From contig JAIUPK010000001.1 of the NCBI GenBank assembly GCA_020160915.1, positions 651,645 to 715,644 on the forward strand: a stretch of DNA of 64,000 nt, read 5' to 3'. A program made the position numbers and the translations under genes. Positions within the stretch are counted from its first letter, which is position 1; each line of letters opens with the position of its first letter. This stretch comes from Actinomycetota bacterium (GTDB lineage: Bacteria > Actinomycetota > Actinomycetes > Actinomycetales > Microbacteriaceae). A model generated the notes under the pieces. It saw nothing but the letters and a program-made list of their open reading frames with translations. It made no database searches and was not told the origin of the DNA. Shown in pieces: positions 1 to 8,775 of the stretch.

Positions 1-417
1 GTGCGCCACCACCGGATGACCCGCCAGATAGGTCAGAACGAATTGGCGCAGGTCTTCCGCGCTCCTCGCGGCGACGTGTAGCAGGTAGTCGTCCGCCCCG
101 CCCATGTGAAACAGCGCAAGGACTCCGGGCCAGGTCGGCGCCGCCTGACGAAACGCGTCCACCTCGGTTCGAACGTGCTTGACCAGCTTGACCGCGATCA
201 GCGCTTGGAGGGTAACCCCGAGCGCGGCCAGGTCGATGTCGGCGTGCGAACCCTTCAGGTAGCCATCGTGCTGAAGGCGGCGCAGGCGCAGTGCGACGGT
301 GGACTGAGCGATACCCGCCATCGCGGCCAGTTCAGAACCGGTTACGCGCGCGTTCGCCGAGAGCGCCCGCAGGAGGGCCCGGTCTGTTGCATCCAGAGAC
401 CTCATCGATTCGGCCAC
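1..417 (-). CDS. Lrp/AsnC-family transcriptional regulator (partial, C-terminus beyond window)
   Basis: The reverse strand reads from a GTG at 417 as MAESMRSLDATDRALLRAL, an N-terminal winged helix (VTGSELAAMAGIAQSTVALRLRR is split over residues 26-48), followed by an RAM-like ligand domain with the stretch FHMGGADDYLLHV. This is the standard Lrp/AsnC order. The start is preceded by AAGGGAG about nine bases upstream; an ATG at 405 is an alternative. The gene is cut by the left edge after 139 codons, so only the end of the ligand domain is missing. It is divergent from the trans-sulfuration gene at 509, and Lrp proteins often control such a neighbour, so that gene is the likely target (inference). 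Confidence 0.85.
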   Translation of the reverse strand, partial: MAESMRSLDATDRALLRALSANARVTGSELAAMAGIAQSTVALRLRRLQHDGYLKGSHADIDLAALGVTLQALIAVKLVKHVRTEVDAFRQAAPTWPGVLALFHMGGADDYLLHVAARSAEDLRQFVLTYLAGHPVVAH

Positions 418-508
418 TATCTCGCACTCCCTTCATCAATGTGGTGCATCTGTCGCAGAATCTGCAGAGTTCGTTGACTAGTGTCGCACTTTCGGCTCGA
501 CTCGACTC

Positions 509-1699
509 ATGATGCGCAACGATGCCCACCTCGAAACCCGTGCTGTGCACTCCGGAATGGCAGGTCTCCGAGAGAGCGGTGGCCATGTTCCGCCTATCGA
601 TCTCTCGACGACCTTCCCGCTCGCGAGCGTCGAGTCCGGCGGGGATGCCTACGAGTCGCTCGCGACCGGGGGCGATCTGCTGCCCGGCCAGACTCCGGTG
701 TATCAGCGACTGTGGCAGCCCGGGGTGGCTCGATTCGAGGAGGCGCTGGCCGCGCTCGAGAGCGCCGAGGCCGCGGTGGCGTTCTCGACGGGGATGGCCG
801 CTCTCACGGCCTGTCTTCTCGCGACCGTGACTGCGGGAAAGCCGCACATCGTTGCGCTGCGTCCGCTGTACGGGGGCACGGATCACGTACTCGCGACCGG
901 GCTGCTCGGCACCACCGTCACGTGGTGCGACGCGGCATCCGTCTCAGAGTCGATTCGTGACGACACCGGCTTCGTGATTCTCGAGAGCCCGGCGAATCCC
1001 ACACTCGAACTCACCGACATCCGACAAGTGGTCGCGGATGCCCGTACCGTGCCCGTTCTCGTCGACAACACATTCGCGACGCCGGTCTTGCAGCGTCCTC
1101 TCGAACTGGGTGCGACCCTCGTGTTGCACAGCGGCACGAAGTACCTCGGCGGACACGGTGACGTCATGGGCGGCGTCGTTGCCACGAGCCACGAGTGGAC
1201 GGTACGCCTTCGTCAGGTGCGCGCGCTCACGGGAGGTCTGCTGCATCCGCTCGCCGCATACCTGCTTCAGCGAGGGCTGCGCACGCTGCCCGTGCGGGTA
1301 CGCGCGCAACAGGAGACGGCCGGCGAACTGGCTCGACGTCTCGTCGGCCATCCGGCAATTGCCCGGGTGCTCTACCCGGGATTGCCCGGGCAGGACCCCG
1401 AGGGACTCATCGGAACGCAAACTGCCGGGGCGGGTGCGCTCATCGCGCTCGACCTCGCCGACGGCTATGCCGCCGCATCCCGCTTCGCCGAATCGTGCGA
1501 GCTCATCACCCACGCCGTGTCGTTGGGAGGCATCGACTCGCTCGTCGAACATCCGGCTTCGCTGACACATCGCCCTGTCGCGGCAGACGCAAAGCCGGGG
1601 GCCGGCGTTGTGCGGTTGTCGATCGGCCTGGAGCACGTCGACGATCTCTACGCGGATATCGTCGCGGCACTCGACCGAGTGGGTTCAACGAGCACGTAG
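509..1699 (+). CDS. Trans-sulfuration PLP enzyme (cystathionine gamma-synthase / methionine gamma-lyase family)
   Basis: The 396-residue protein is a full-length Cys/Met-metabolism PLP enzyme of the cytosol. The PLP lysine is K211 in LHSGTKYLGGHGD, and the cofactor-phosphate region YQRLWQPG and FSTGMAAL are present, as is the late SLGGIDSLVEHPAS loop typical of the family. Family members make cystathionine or release methanethiol, homocysteine or H2S from sulfur amino acids. The sequence alone does not separate synthase from lyase; the neighbouring Lrp regulator favours a catabolic gamma-lyase, as a guess. The start is ATG at 509, followed at once by a second ATG; the ribosome site is weak. 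It is convergent with the E2 gene downstream. Confidence 0.85.
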   Translation: MMRNDAHLETRAVHSGMAGLRESGGHVPPIDLSTTFPLASVESGGDAYESLATGGDLLPGQTPVYQRLWQPGVARFEEALAALESAEAAVAFSTGMAALTACLLATVTAGKPHIVALRPLYGGTDHVLATGLLGTTVTWCDAASVSESIRDDTGFVILESPANPTLELTDIRQVVADARTVPVLVDNTFATPVLQRPLELGATLVLHSGTKYLGGHGDVMGGVVATSHEWTVRLRQVRALTGGLLHPLAAYLLQRGLRTLPVRVRAQQETAGELARRLVGHPAIARVLYPGLPGQDPEGLIGTQTAGAGALIALDLADGYAAASRFAESCELITHAVSLGGIDSLVEHPASLTHRPVAADAKPGAGVVRLSIGLEHVDDLYADIVAALDRVGSTST

Positions 1700-1733
1700 C
1701 CCGCGCCGCCATCCTGACGGTCCCGATGTGGCG

Positions 1734-2996
1734 CTAGACGAGCATCCCGAGGGGGTTCTCGATGTGCTTCACGAAGGCCGCCAGCCACTGCGCGGCCAGG
1801 GCGCCGTCGAGCACGCGGTGATCCGCCGACAGTGTGACGGTCATGATCGTGCCGACCTCGATCGCACCATCGACGACCACCGCCTGCTGGCGGGCGAGGC
1901 CCACTGCGAGGATCGCCGACTGCGGCGGATTGATGATCGCCGAGAACTCGGTCACCCCGTACATGCCGAGGTTGGAGACGGCGACGCTGCCGCCCTCCAG
2001 CTCGTGCTGCTTGAGCCGACCGGCACGGGCACGCTCGGCGAGGTCGGCGACGTTACGGGCGACCTCGGTGAGGGTCTGGCGTTCGACCGACCGCAACACC
2101 GGCGTGACGAGCCCGCCCTCGATGGCGACGGCGACCGACATGTCGACGGTCGAGTAGCGGGTGACGGCGGTCTCGCCCCAGGTCGCGTTGGCCTCGGGCA
2201 CGTCGAGGAAGGCGGCAGCCGCAGCCTTCAGCACGAAGTCGTTGAGCGAGACCTTCACCGACGCCGACTCGTTGACCTCCTTGCGCAGAGCGACCAGCCG
2301 GTCGACCCGGCAGTCGGCCACGAGGTAGAAGTGCGGCACGGTCGACTTGCTCTCCGTGAGCCGGCGCGCGATCGCGCGGCGCATCGCCGTGTGCGGAACC
2401 TCGGTGCGCTCCGCGGCGACGGGGGCGGCGGATGCTGCGACGGATGCTGCGGCCGCGCGCTGGGGCGCTTCGAGAACCTCAGCGACCGGGGCCGAACCCA
2501 ACCCCTCGATGTCACGCCGCACGATGCGTCCGCCGGGGCCACTGCCCGTGACTGCGGACAGGTCGAGGCTGCGCTCGCGGGCGAGGCGGCGCACGAGGGG
2601 GCTGATGAATTGGCGGTCGCCGCTCCCTGAGCGCTGCCCTGAGGCACTCGAAGGGGTACTCGAAGGGAGCTCTGGCGCGGGCTGGGTCTCGACAAGCTCG
2701 ACCACCGGGGCGACCGGGGTCTCGACAAGCTCGACCACCGGAGAGTCCACGCTCTCGCCCTCGGCGCCCACGATCGCGATCGGGTCGCCGACCTTCACCG
2801 AGACGCCCTCGGCGACGATCAGCTGCAGCACGGTGCCCTCGACCTCGGAGGCGTACTCGACGTTGGCCTTCTCCGTCTCGACCTCGGCCAGCGGCATCCC
2901 GACCGTCAACTTCTGGCCGGCGGCGACCAGCCAGGTCTGGATGGCGGCCTCGGCGCTTCCCGCGAGCACCTCGGGCATGCGGATCACGGTAGCCAT
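1734..2996 (-). CDS. Dihydrolipoamide acyltransferase (E2) of a 2-oxoacid/acetoin dehydrogenase complex
   Basis: 420 residues with the usual E2 order. A single lipoyl domain spans about residues 1-78 with lipoyl lysine K43 in VETEKANVEY. A linker follows, then an E1/E3-binding domain near 125-165 (FISPLVRRLARE...VTGSGPGGRI). The catalytic domain ends with SADHRVLDGA (H393, D397). It transfers the acyl group made by E1 to CoA. It is the second gene of an operon with the fused E1, whose stop overlaps this ATG by one base (TGATG). Oddity: the lipoyl-to-binding-domain linker, residues 86-104, carries PVVELVET twice, encoded by an exact 24-bp DNA repeat, and a further repeat-derived Ser/Pro stretch. 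No E3 gene lies nearby. Acetoin is a possible substrate. Confidence 0.9.
   Translation of the reverse strand: MATVIRMPEVLAGSAEAAIQTWLVAAGQKLTVGMPLAEVETEKANVEYASEVEGTVLQLIVAEGVSVKVGDPIAIVGAEGESVDSPVVELVETPVAPVVELVETQPAPELPSSTPSSASGQRSGSGDRQFISPLVRRLARERSLDLSAVTGSGPGGRIVRRDIEGLGSAPVAEVLEAPQRAAAASVAASAAPVAAERTEVPHTAMRRAIARRLTESKSTVPHFYLVADCRVDRLVALRKEVNESASVKVSLNDFVLKAAAAAFLDVPEANATWGETAVTRYSTVDMSVAVAIEGGLVTPVLRSVERQTLTEVARNVADLAERARAGRLKQHELEGGSVAVSNLGMYGVTEFSAIINPPQSAILAVGLARQQAVVVDGAIEVGTIMTVTLSADHRVLDGALAAQWLAAFVKHIENPLGMLV
2685..2741. repeat. Two direct copies of a 24-bp GGTCTCGACAAGCTCGACC-type repeat inside the E2 gene
   Basis: The copies at 2685-2708 and 2718-2741 are identical and read in frame as PVVELVET in the E2 linker. 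The flanking 2630-2680 region (cactcgaaggggtactcgaagg) resembles another CTCGAAGGG repeat. The same repeat family occurs at 33400-33446, 34899-34917, 37105-37125 and 62737-62824. Confidence 0.85.
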
Positions 2997-5182
2997 CAGC
3001 GGCCGCCCAATCCGGCACGCACGCGCTCGAGGCCGGCGACGACCTCCTCGGTGCGGGCGATGGCCGCGCGCTCGAGCACGCGGGAGATGCTCGGGCTGGC
3101 CTCGCCGCCCGTCACGCGCTGCACCGGCTGGTCGAGCCAGTCGAAGTAGCGCCGCTGGATCTCGTCGGCGAGCCAGCCGCCGTACGAGGTACCCTGGGCG
3201 CCCTGCTCGACGATGAGCACGCTGTTGGTCTTGCGAATCGACTCACCGATGGTGTCCCAGTCGAGGGAGGCCCGGTCCAGCCAGCGCAGGTCGATCACGT
3301 CGGCGTCCATGCCGGTGAGCTCCACGGCCTCAAGAGCGTGGCGCACCATCGACAGGTAACTGATGACCGTGACATCCGAGCCGGAGCGACGGATGCCCGC
3401 CTTGCCGAACGGTAGCTGGTAGTCGAGGTCGCCGGCGGGGATCTCCTCGGTCTGGCCGTAGAGGTCGACGTGCTCGATCACGAGCACCGGGTCCTGCAGG
3501 GCGAGCGCCGCGTTCATGAGGCCGATGTAGTCCGCGGCCGTCGAGGGGGCGACGATGCGCCATCCGGGGCTGGTCGCGAAGATGCCCGCCGGATCCATGA
3601 GGTGCTGCGAGCCGTAGCCCGACCCCATCGCCACCTTGGTGCGCAGCACGAGCGGCACCGGGTTCACGCCGCCGAACATGTGGCGCGCCTTGCCGATCTG
3701 ATTGAACACCTGGTCGGCCGCGACCCACATGAAGTCCGGGTACATGAACTCGACGACGGGCCTGAAGCGCCCGTCGAGCGCGAGCCCGCCGCCGAGTCCG
3801 GTGAAGGCGTTCTCACTGATCGGGGTGCCGAGCACCCGGTCGGGGAAGTGCGCCGAGAGACCCTTGGTGGCGCCGTTGGTGCCGCCCTTGAGGCGGTGCA
3901 CGTCTTCACCCATGACGACGATGCGGTCGTCTTCGCTCATGCGGCGGTCCATGACGGATGCCACGGCATCCACGAACTTCACCGTCTCGGTAGCCCCGCT
4001 GTAGCCAACGGGCTCAAGCGTGCGTGCCCCGGCCAGCTCGCTGGCATCGCCGCGCACGCCGACGTTGACGAAGTCCACGTCGGGCCACAACTCGGGACGG
4101 ATGCGCCGCTTGCCCGCCGACTCGGGGTCGGCCTCGAGCAGCTCGGCGACCGCGGCACTCATGGCGGCCTGGGCGGTCTCGCGCAGGGCGTCGACTCCGG
4201 CCTGGTCGATCTGGCCGAGGGCGATCATCTCGCGGGCGAGGCGCAGCAGCGGGTCACGCTCGCGCCACTCGGCCTCCTCCTCCTTGGTGCGGTACCCGAA
4301 GGCGCTGCCGGGGTAGGGGCCGTTCTGGTGGAAGAAGCGGTACACGTCGGCCTCGACGATCGCGGGCCCGCCGCCGGAGCGCATGACCGCGGCGGCCTGC
4401 TCCATGGCGAGGTGCACAGCGAGCGGGTCCATGCCATCGACCCGCCAGGAGGGAATCGAGAAGCCCTGGCCGCGCACCGAGAGGCGGGTGTCGGCGACGC
4501 TCTCCTCGATCTTGGTGGAGACCGCGTAGATGTTGTTCTCGATGAAGAAGCAGACGGGCAGCTTCCAGGCTGCCGCGAGGTTCATCGACTCGAGCACGGA
4601 GCCGATCTGGGCGGCACCGTCGCCGAAGTAGTTGATGGTCAGGTCGGTCGTGCCCGAGTGCTTCTGCGCCCAGGCGTTGCCGGTCGCCATCGGGGCACCG
4701 CCACCGACGATCGCGTTGGTGCCGAGGGCACCGGCCTCGAACCACTGCAGGTGCATCGATCCGCCGCGGCCGGCGCAGTATCCCTGAGCGAGGCCGAGGA
4801 TCTCGGCGAGGGTGCGCTGGAGCACGGTCTGCACGGGCGCCGAGATGGCCTCGGCGGGGTTCATCCGCCCATCGGTCACATGGGTGAGCGCCTTGGCGAG
4901 GAACTGGTGATGGCCGCGGTGCGAGCCGTTCACGGCGTCACTGGAGCGAAGCGCCACGATCGAGCCGACCGCGCCACCTTCCTGACCGATGCTCGAGTGG
5001 GCGGGGCCATGGACTAGCCCCTCCCCCGCGAGCTCGAGCACCGTCTCCTCGAACGCACGGATGAGGTGGAGCTGGGTGAGCATGGTGGCCAGGAGCGCGG
5101 GATCCGCGGCTTTCCAGTCGGCGGGCGTGGTCGTGAGCTCAACCCACTCCACACCGGTTTGCAGACGTCTCTGTCGTGACAT
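2996..5182 (-). CDS. Fused alpha-beta E1 component of a thiamine-dependent 2-oxoacid/acetoin dehydrogenase
   Basis: 728 residues join the E1 alpha and E1 beta chains that are usually separate. The alpha part (about 1-365) has the thiamine-diphosphate motif starting GDG at 187-189 and ending in ENN at 215-217, with HGPAHSSIGQEGG upstream. The beta part (about 395-728) starts with the family's KFVDAVASVMDRRMSEDDRIVVMGED-type segment and ends with the swivel-like domain (VLIVEQGAQGTSYGGWLADEI). The enzyme decarboxylates a 2-oxoacid, or cleaves acetoin, and acylates the E2 lipoyl group. ATG at 5182 has no clear ribosome site; a GTG about ten codons in is an alternative start. It is divergent from the VOC-GntR genes, and the GntR product is a candidate regulator. 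Confidence 0.88.
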   Translation of the reverse strand: MSRQRRLQTGVEWVELTTTPADWKAADPALLATMLTQLHLIRAFEETVLELAGEGLVHGPAHSSIGQEGGAVGSIVALRSSDAVNGSHRGHHQFLAKALTHVTDGRMNPAEAISAPVQTVLQRTLAEILGLAQGYCAGRGGSMHLQWFEAGALGTNAIVGGGAPMATGNAWAQKHSGTTDLTINYFGDGAAQIGSVLESMNLAAAWKLPVCFFIENNIYAVSTKIEESVADTRLSVRGQGFSIPSWRVDGMDPLAVHLAMEQAAAVMRSGGGPAIVEADVYRFFHQNGPYPGSAFGYRTKEEEAEWRERDPLLRLAREMIALGQIDQAGVDALRETAQAAMSAAVAELLEADPESAGKRRIRPELWPDVDFVNVGVRGDASELAGARTLEPVGYSGATETVKFVDAVASVMDRRMSEDDRIVVMGEDVHRLKGGTNGATKGLSAHFPDRVLGTPISENAFTGLGGGLALDGRFRPVVEFMYPDFMWVAADQVFNQIGKARHMFGGVNPVPLVLRTKVAMGSGYGSQHLMDPAGIFATSPGWRIVAPSTAADYIGLMNAALALQDPVLVIEHVDLYGQTEEIPAGDLDYQLPFGKAGIRRSGSDVTVISYLSMVRHALEAVELTGMDADVIDLRWLDRASLDWDTIGESIRKTNSVLIVEQGAQGTSYGGWLADEIQRRYFDWLDQPVQRVTGGEASPSISRVLERAAIARTEEVVAGLERVRAGLGGR

Positions 5183-5201
5183 ACGTGCACGCTATCCCAA
5201 G

Positions 5202-5213
5202 ATTGTTTCCAAT
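5202..5213. promoter_or_regulatory. Possible GntR operator ATTGTTTCCAAT
   Basis: A perfect ATTG-N4-CAAT inverted repeat lies between the E1 start and the divergent VOC-GntR genes. Position next to a GntR gene makes it a candidate operator, but a 12-bp dyad can occur by chance. Confidence 0.3.
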
Positions 5214-5296
5214 TCAATGCCAAAGTGCCGATAGAATTGCCGAAAGCCGCCCTGAGACGGTTGTATGTATCCAATCAAGCCGACGAAGGAGTCGAG

Positions 5297-5827
5297 ATGA
5301 GCGCGGGACTGCCGGGAATGCGGGGCATCGACCACATCGGTCTCACCGTGCCCGACCTCGACGAGGCCGAGCGCTTCTTCATCGACGTGCTGGGCGCCGA
5401 GCACATCTACTCGCTGGGCTCGAAGCAGGCAGACGACGACTGGATGCAGGTCACCCTCGGTGTGCACCCCCGCACCGTACTGCGCGAGATCCGGTTCCTG
5501 CGGCTCGGCAACGGCAGCAACCTCGAGCTCTTCAAGTACGACGCCGCAGACGGTCAAGCACCCCAGCCGCGCAACAGCGACATCGGCGGCCACCACCTCG
5601 CGATCTACGTCGACGACATGGATGCCGCGATCGAGCACCTGCGCGCCCACGATGTCGAAATCATGGGCGAGCCCAATCTCAGCAAGGGCGCCAGCGAGGG
5701 ACAGACCTGGCTCTACTTCCGCAGCCCCTGGGGCATGCAGTTCGAGCTCGTGAGCTTCCCGAACGGCAAGGCCTACGAGCGTGAGGCGACACGGATGCTG
5801 TGGCATCCGGCTCGACCAGCAGAATGA
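5297..5827 (+). CDS. VOC-superfamily protein (glyoxalase/dioxygenase fold)
   Basis: 176 residues starting at ATG 5297, nine bases after AAGGAG. The paired beta-alpha-beta-beta-beta modules are visible: GIDHIGLTVPDLDEAERFF near the N-terminus, then HHLAIYVDDMDAAIEHL, and a terminal WLYFRSPWGMQFELVSFP segment. Metal ligands would be the His in GIDHIG, an internal residue near FLRLGNGSNLELF (Glu), the His of GGHHLA and the Glu of QFELV, which all seem present. Family members isomerise or cleave small oxo compounds. The stop overlaps the GntR start as ATGA, so the two are co-translated. The substrate is unknown. Confidence 0.85.
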   Translation: MSAGLPGMRGIDHIGLTVPDLDEAERFFIDVLGAEHIYSLGSKQADDDWMQVTLGVHPRTVLREIRFLRLGNGSNLELFKYDAADGQAPQPRNSDIGGHHLAIYVDDMDAAIEHLRAHDVEIMGEPNLSKGASEGQTWLYFRSPWGMQFELVSFPNGKAYEREATRMLWHPARPAE

Positions 5828-6495
5828 ACACCATGACCACTGCCGAGCCCATCCCCCACGGCGCCGCCGGCGTGCGGATCGCCGACGACCTGCGCACCGC
5901 GATTCTCGCCGGGCGGTATGCGCCGGGTGCCCGCATCCGCCAGGAGGACCTCGCCGACCAGCACGGGGCGAGCCGCCTACCGGTGCGTGAGGCCCTGCGG
6001 ATGCTCGAGGGAGAGGGCCTCGTGACCCTCGTCGCCAACACCGGGGCGTGGGTGACGAGCCTGAGCCTGGCGGACTGCGAGGAGATGTACCAGATCCGCG
6101 AGCGGATCGAACCGCTGCTCCTGCGCTACAACGTGCCGATGCTGAGCGACGCCCAGATCGATCACCTCGAGCAACTGGCACTGCAGATGGAGGAGGGCGA
6201 CGACGTCGAGCACTTCCTCGCGCTGGACCGCGAGTTCCACCTCAGCAGTTACAGCGCGGCCGAGACCTCACTGCTCGGCGACACTGTTCGCCAGCTCTGG
6301 AACCGCACCCAGCACTACCGGCGCGCGTTCATGCAGGTGTTCCGTCCGAGCGACCGCAGCGTGCACCACGAGCACCACCTGCTCGTGGCCGCCATCCGCC
6401 GCCGCGACCTGGACGAGGCCGAACGGGTGCTCGCCTCACACATCCGCCGCACGCGCAAGGAGCTCGCGCGGCATCCCGAGATCTTCACCGACTGA
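5824..6495 (+). CDS. GntR-family transcriptional regulator (FCD type)
   Basis: 223 residues with an N-terminal winged helix (GVRIADDLRTAILAGRYAPG, then QEDLADQHGASRLPVREALRMLEGEGLV) and an all-helical FCD-like ligand domain from about residue 90 (MYQIRERIEPLLLR; HFLALDREFHLSSYSAAE; AIRRRDLDEAERVLASHI). The chosen ATG at 5824 overlaps the stop of the VOC gene. The histidines in the FCD region (DREFH, HHEHH, SHI) may bind metal. It probably controls its own operon and perhaps the divergent E1-E2 genes (inference from position). Confidence 0.9.
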   Translation: MNTMTTAEPIPHGAAGVRIADDLRTAILAGRYAPGARIRQEDLADQHGASRLPVREALRMLEGEGLVTLVANTGAWVTSLSLADCEEMYQIRERIEPLLLRYNVPMLSDAQIDHLEQLALQMEEGDDVEHFLALDREFHLSSYSAAETSLLGDTVRQLWNRTQHYRRAFMQVFRPSDRSVHHEHHLLVAAIRRRDLDEAERVLASHIRRTRKELARHPEIFTD

Positions 6496-6516
6496 CCCAG
6501 GAAGAGGAACCACCGC

Positions 6517-7893
6517 ATGGCCATCGCGACCACCAACCCGACGACGGGGCTGACCGAGCAGACCTTCGAGGAGCACGACGCGGCGCAGGTCGAGAAGGGT
6601 CTCGCCGAGGCGCAGAGCGCGTTCGAGACCCTGCGTGTGACGAGCTACGCCCAGCGGGCGGCCTGGATGCGCGCAAGCGCCGACCTCCTCGAGGCCGACG
6701 TGGATGCCGCGGCCCGCATGCTCACCGTCGAGATGGGCAAGCCGATCGCCCAGTCGGTGGCCGAGGTGCTCAAGTGCGTGAAGAACATGCGCTTCTACGC
6801 GGAGCACGCGGAGGGCTTCCTCGCCGACGAGCCGCTCGATGACCCCAGTTCGGTCAACGCGTCGAAGGCCTGGGCGCGCTACGAGCCGCTCGGCGTCGTG
6901 CTCGCCGTCATGCCGTGGAACTACCCGCTGTGGCAGGTGATCCGGTTCGCCGCACCCGCGCTCATGGCCGGCAACACCGGTGTGCTCAAGCACGCCTCCA
7001 ACGTGCCCCAGGCGGCGCTGCTGCTCGACACCCTGTTCGAGCGCGGCGGCTTCCCGGTGGGATCGTTCCGCACGCTGCTCATCGGTTCCCGTGCGGTCGC
7101 GGCCGTGCTCGAGGACCGCCGGGTGAAGGCCGTGACCCTCACCGGCTCAGAGCCCGCCGGCCGCTCCGTCGCCGCGACCGCCGGCGCCCACATCAAGAAG
7201 GCGGTGCTCGAGCTGGGAGGCTCCGACCCGTTCATCGTGATGCCCTCCGCCGACCTCGAAGCCGCCGCCACGATGGCCGTGAAGGCACGGGTCGCCAACA
7301 ACGGGCAGTCCTGCATCGCGGCGAAGCGCTTCATCGCCCACACTGACATCTACGACGAGTTCGCGGCCCTCTTCGCCGCGAAGATGAACGCGCTCGTCGT
7401 CGGCGACCCGCTCGACCCCACCACCGAGGTGGGACCGGTCGCCACCTCCTCCGGTCGCGACGAGTTGGCCGAACTGGTGGATGACGCCGTCGCCCGCGGT
7501 GCGCAGGTGCTCGCCGGAGGCTCCGCCCCCGCCGGGCCGGGGTACTTCTACACCCCCACCCTGCTCGCCGGACTCACCGACGACATGCGCATCGTCATGG
7601 AGGAGGCGTTCGGACCGGTCGCCTCGCTCTACCGGGTCGCCGACCGGGAGGAGGCGCTCGCGATCGCCAACCAGACCACCTTCGGGCTCTCCAGCGCGGT
7701 GTGGACGAACGATGCCGCCGAGGAGGACTGGTTCATCCGCAACATCGACGCGGGCGCGGTCTTCATCAACGGCATGACCATCTCGTATCCTGAGCTGCCG
7801 TTCGGCGGCATCAAGGACTCGGGGTACGGGCGGGAGCTGGCCGCCGCGGGCATCCGCGAGTTCTGCAACCTCAAGACGGTATGGAAGGGCTGA
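6517..7893 (+). CDS. NAD(P)-dependent aldehyde dehydrogenase, succinate-semialdehyde-dehydrogenase-like
   Basis: 458 residues of the aldehyde dehydrogenase superfamily. The catalytic Cys lies in NNGQSCIAAKRF, the general-base Glu in LELGGSDPF, and the NAD-binding part in PWNYPLWQ and TLTGSEPAG. The short N-terminus and the GDPLDPTTEVGPVA and SYPELPFGGIKDSGYGREL segments match the GabD-like short class. It oxidises an aldehyde to the acid in the cytosol. It follows the GntR gene by 21 bases with a GAAGAGGAA ribosome site and precedes a 3-hydroxyisobutyrate-dehydrogenase-like gene by two bases, so one operon is likely. The exact aldehyde cannot be assigned. Confidence 0.88.
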   Translation: MAIATTNPTTGLTEQTFEEHDAAQVEKGLAEAQSAFETLRVTSYAQRAAWMRASADLLEADVDAAARMLTVEMGKPIAQSVAEVLKCVKNMRFYAEHAEGFLADEPLDDPSSVNASKAWARYEPLGVVLAVMPWNYPLWQVIRFAAPALMAGNTGVLKHASNVPQAALLLDTLFERGGFPVGSFRTLLIGSRAVAAVLEDRRVKAVTLTGSEPAGRSVAATAGAHIKKAVLELGGSDPFIVMPSADLEAAATMAVKARVANNGQSCIAAKRFIAHTDIYDEFAALFAAKMNALVVGDPLDPTTEVGPVATSSGRDELAELVDDAVARGAQVLAGGSAPAGPGYFYTPTLLAGLTDDMRIVMEEAFGPVASLYRVADREEALAIANQTTFGLSSAVWTNDAAEEDWFIRNIDAGAVFINGMTISYPELPFGGIKDSGYGRELAAAGIREFCNLKTVWKG

Positions 7894-7895
7894 CG

Positions 7896-8768
7896 ATGGC
7901 TGAGATCGGATTCCTCGGGCTGGGCAACATGGGCACGGCGATCGCCGGGCGGCTCGTGGATGCCGGCCATCGGGTGACGGTGTGGAACCGGTCGCCCGAG
8001 GCGGCCGAGCCGCTGGTCGCAGCCGGTGCGGTGCTCGCAGGCAGTGCCGCTGAGGCGCTGGCGCAGCCCCTCTCGTTCTCCATGCTCGCCAACGACGAGG
8101 CGGCCGACCAGACGCTGTCGGAGGCCAACCTCGGGGATGCCACGGGCCGCATCCACGTCAACATGGCCTCGATCAGCAGCGCCCTCGCCGACGTGCTCAC
8201 CGACCGCGTCGCGGCCGCGGGAGGAACATACATCGCAGCCCCGGTGCTCGGCCGCCCGAACGTCGCCGCCGCGGGCAAGCTCAACATCCTGCCGGCCGGC
8301 CCGGCCGATGTCATCGAGAGCCTCGAGCCGTACTTCGCCGTGCTCGGTGCGCGCACCTGGCCCCTGGGCGATCGGCCGTCGGCGGCCAACGTCGTGAAGA
8401 TCGCCGTGAACTACAACATCATTCACGCCATGCAGGCGATCGCCGAGTCGGTGGCGATGGTCGAGCGCCGAGGCGTAGCGCCGACCGAGTTCGTCGAGCT
8501 GCTCTCGAGCACACTGTTCGGCGGCGTGGTCTACCAGGGCTATGGGCAGATCATCGCCGACCGCGCCTACCGCCCCGCCGGCTTCACGGTCGAGCTCGGC
8601 CTGAAGGACCTCTCACTGGCGGAGCAGTCCGCGGCCGAGGTCGCCCTCGAGCTTCCGAGCGCGCCCGTGCTGCGCGAGATGTTCGAGACCGCGGTCGCCG
8701 ACCCCGAGCTCGCCGGGGCTGACTGGTGTGCGATCGCCGAGGTCACCCGGCGAACGCCCACCGTCTAG
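7896..8768 (+). CDS. NAD(P)-dependent beta-hydroxyacid dehydrogenase (3-hydroxyisobutyrate dehydrogenase family)
   Basis: 290 residues opening with the Rossmann motif GFLGLGNMGTAIAGRL. The family substrate-binding segment is APVLGRPNVAAAGKLNIL, and the catalytic-lysine region is NVVKIAVNYNI. Members oxidise 3-hydroxyisobutyrate, tartronate semialdehyde or related acids, or reduce semialdehydes. The ATG at 7896 lies two bases after the aldehyde dehydrogenase stop. Paired with that enzyme it could handle a hydroxy-acid/semialdehyde pair. An imine reductase of the same fold is a weaker alternative. Confidence 0.85.
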   Translation: MAEIGFLGLGNMGTAIAGRLVDAGHRVTVWNRSPEAAEPLVAAGAVLAGSAAEALAQPLSFSMLANDEAADQTLSEANLGDATGRIHVNMASISSALADVLTDRVAAAGGTYIAAPVLGRPNVAAAGKLNILPAGPADVIESLEPYFAVLGARTWPLGDRPSAANVVKIAVNYNIIHAMQAIAESVAMVERRGVAPTEFVELLSSTLFGGVVYQGYGQIIADRAYRPAGFTVELGLKDLSLAEQSAAEVALELPSAPVLREMFETAVADPELAGADWCAIAEVTRRTPTV

Positions 8769-8775
8769 CGGGAGG

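Noticed and set aside
332-886. Minus-strand frame over the trans-sulfuration gene start
   Set aside because: It overlaps two well-supported genes and has no domain.
3470-5017. 515-codon plus-strand frame opposite the E1 gene
   Set aside because: Antisense open frame typical of GC-rich DNA; His/Glu/Val-rich, with no recognisable motif.
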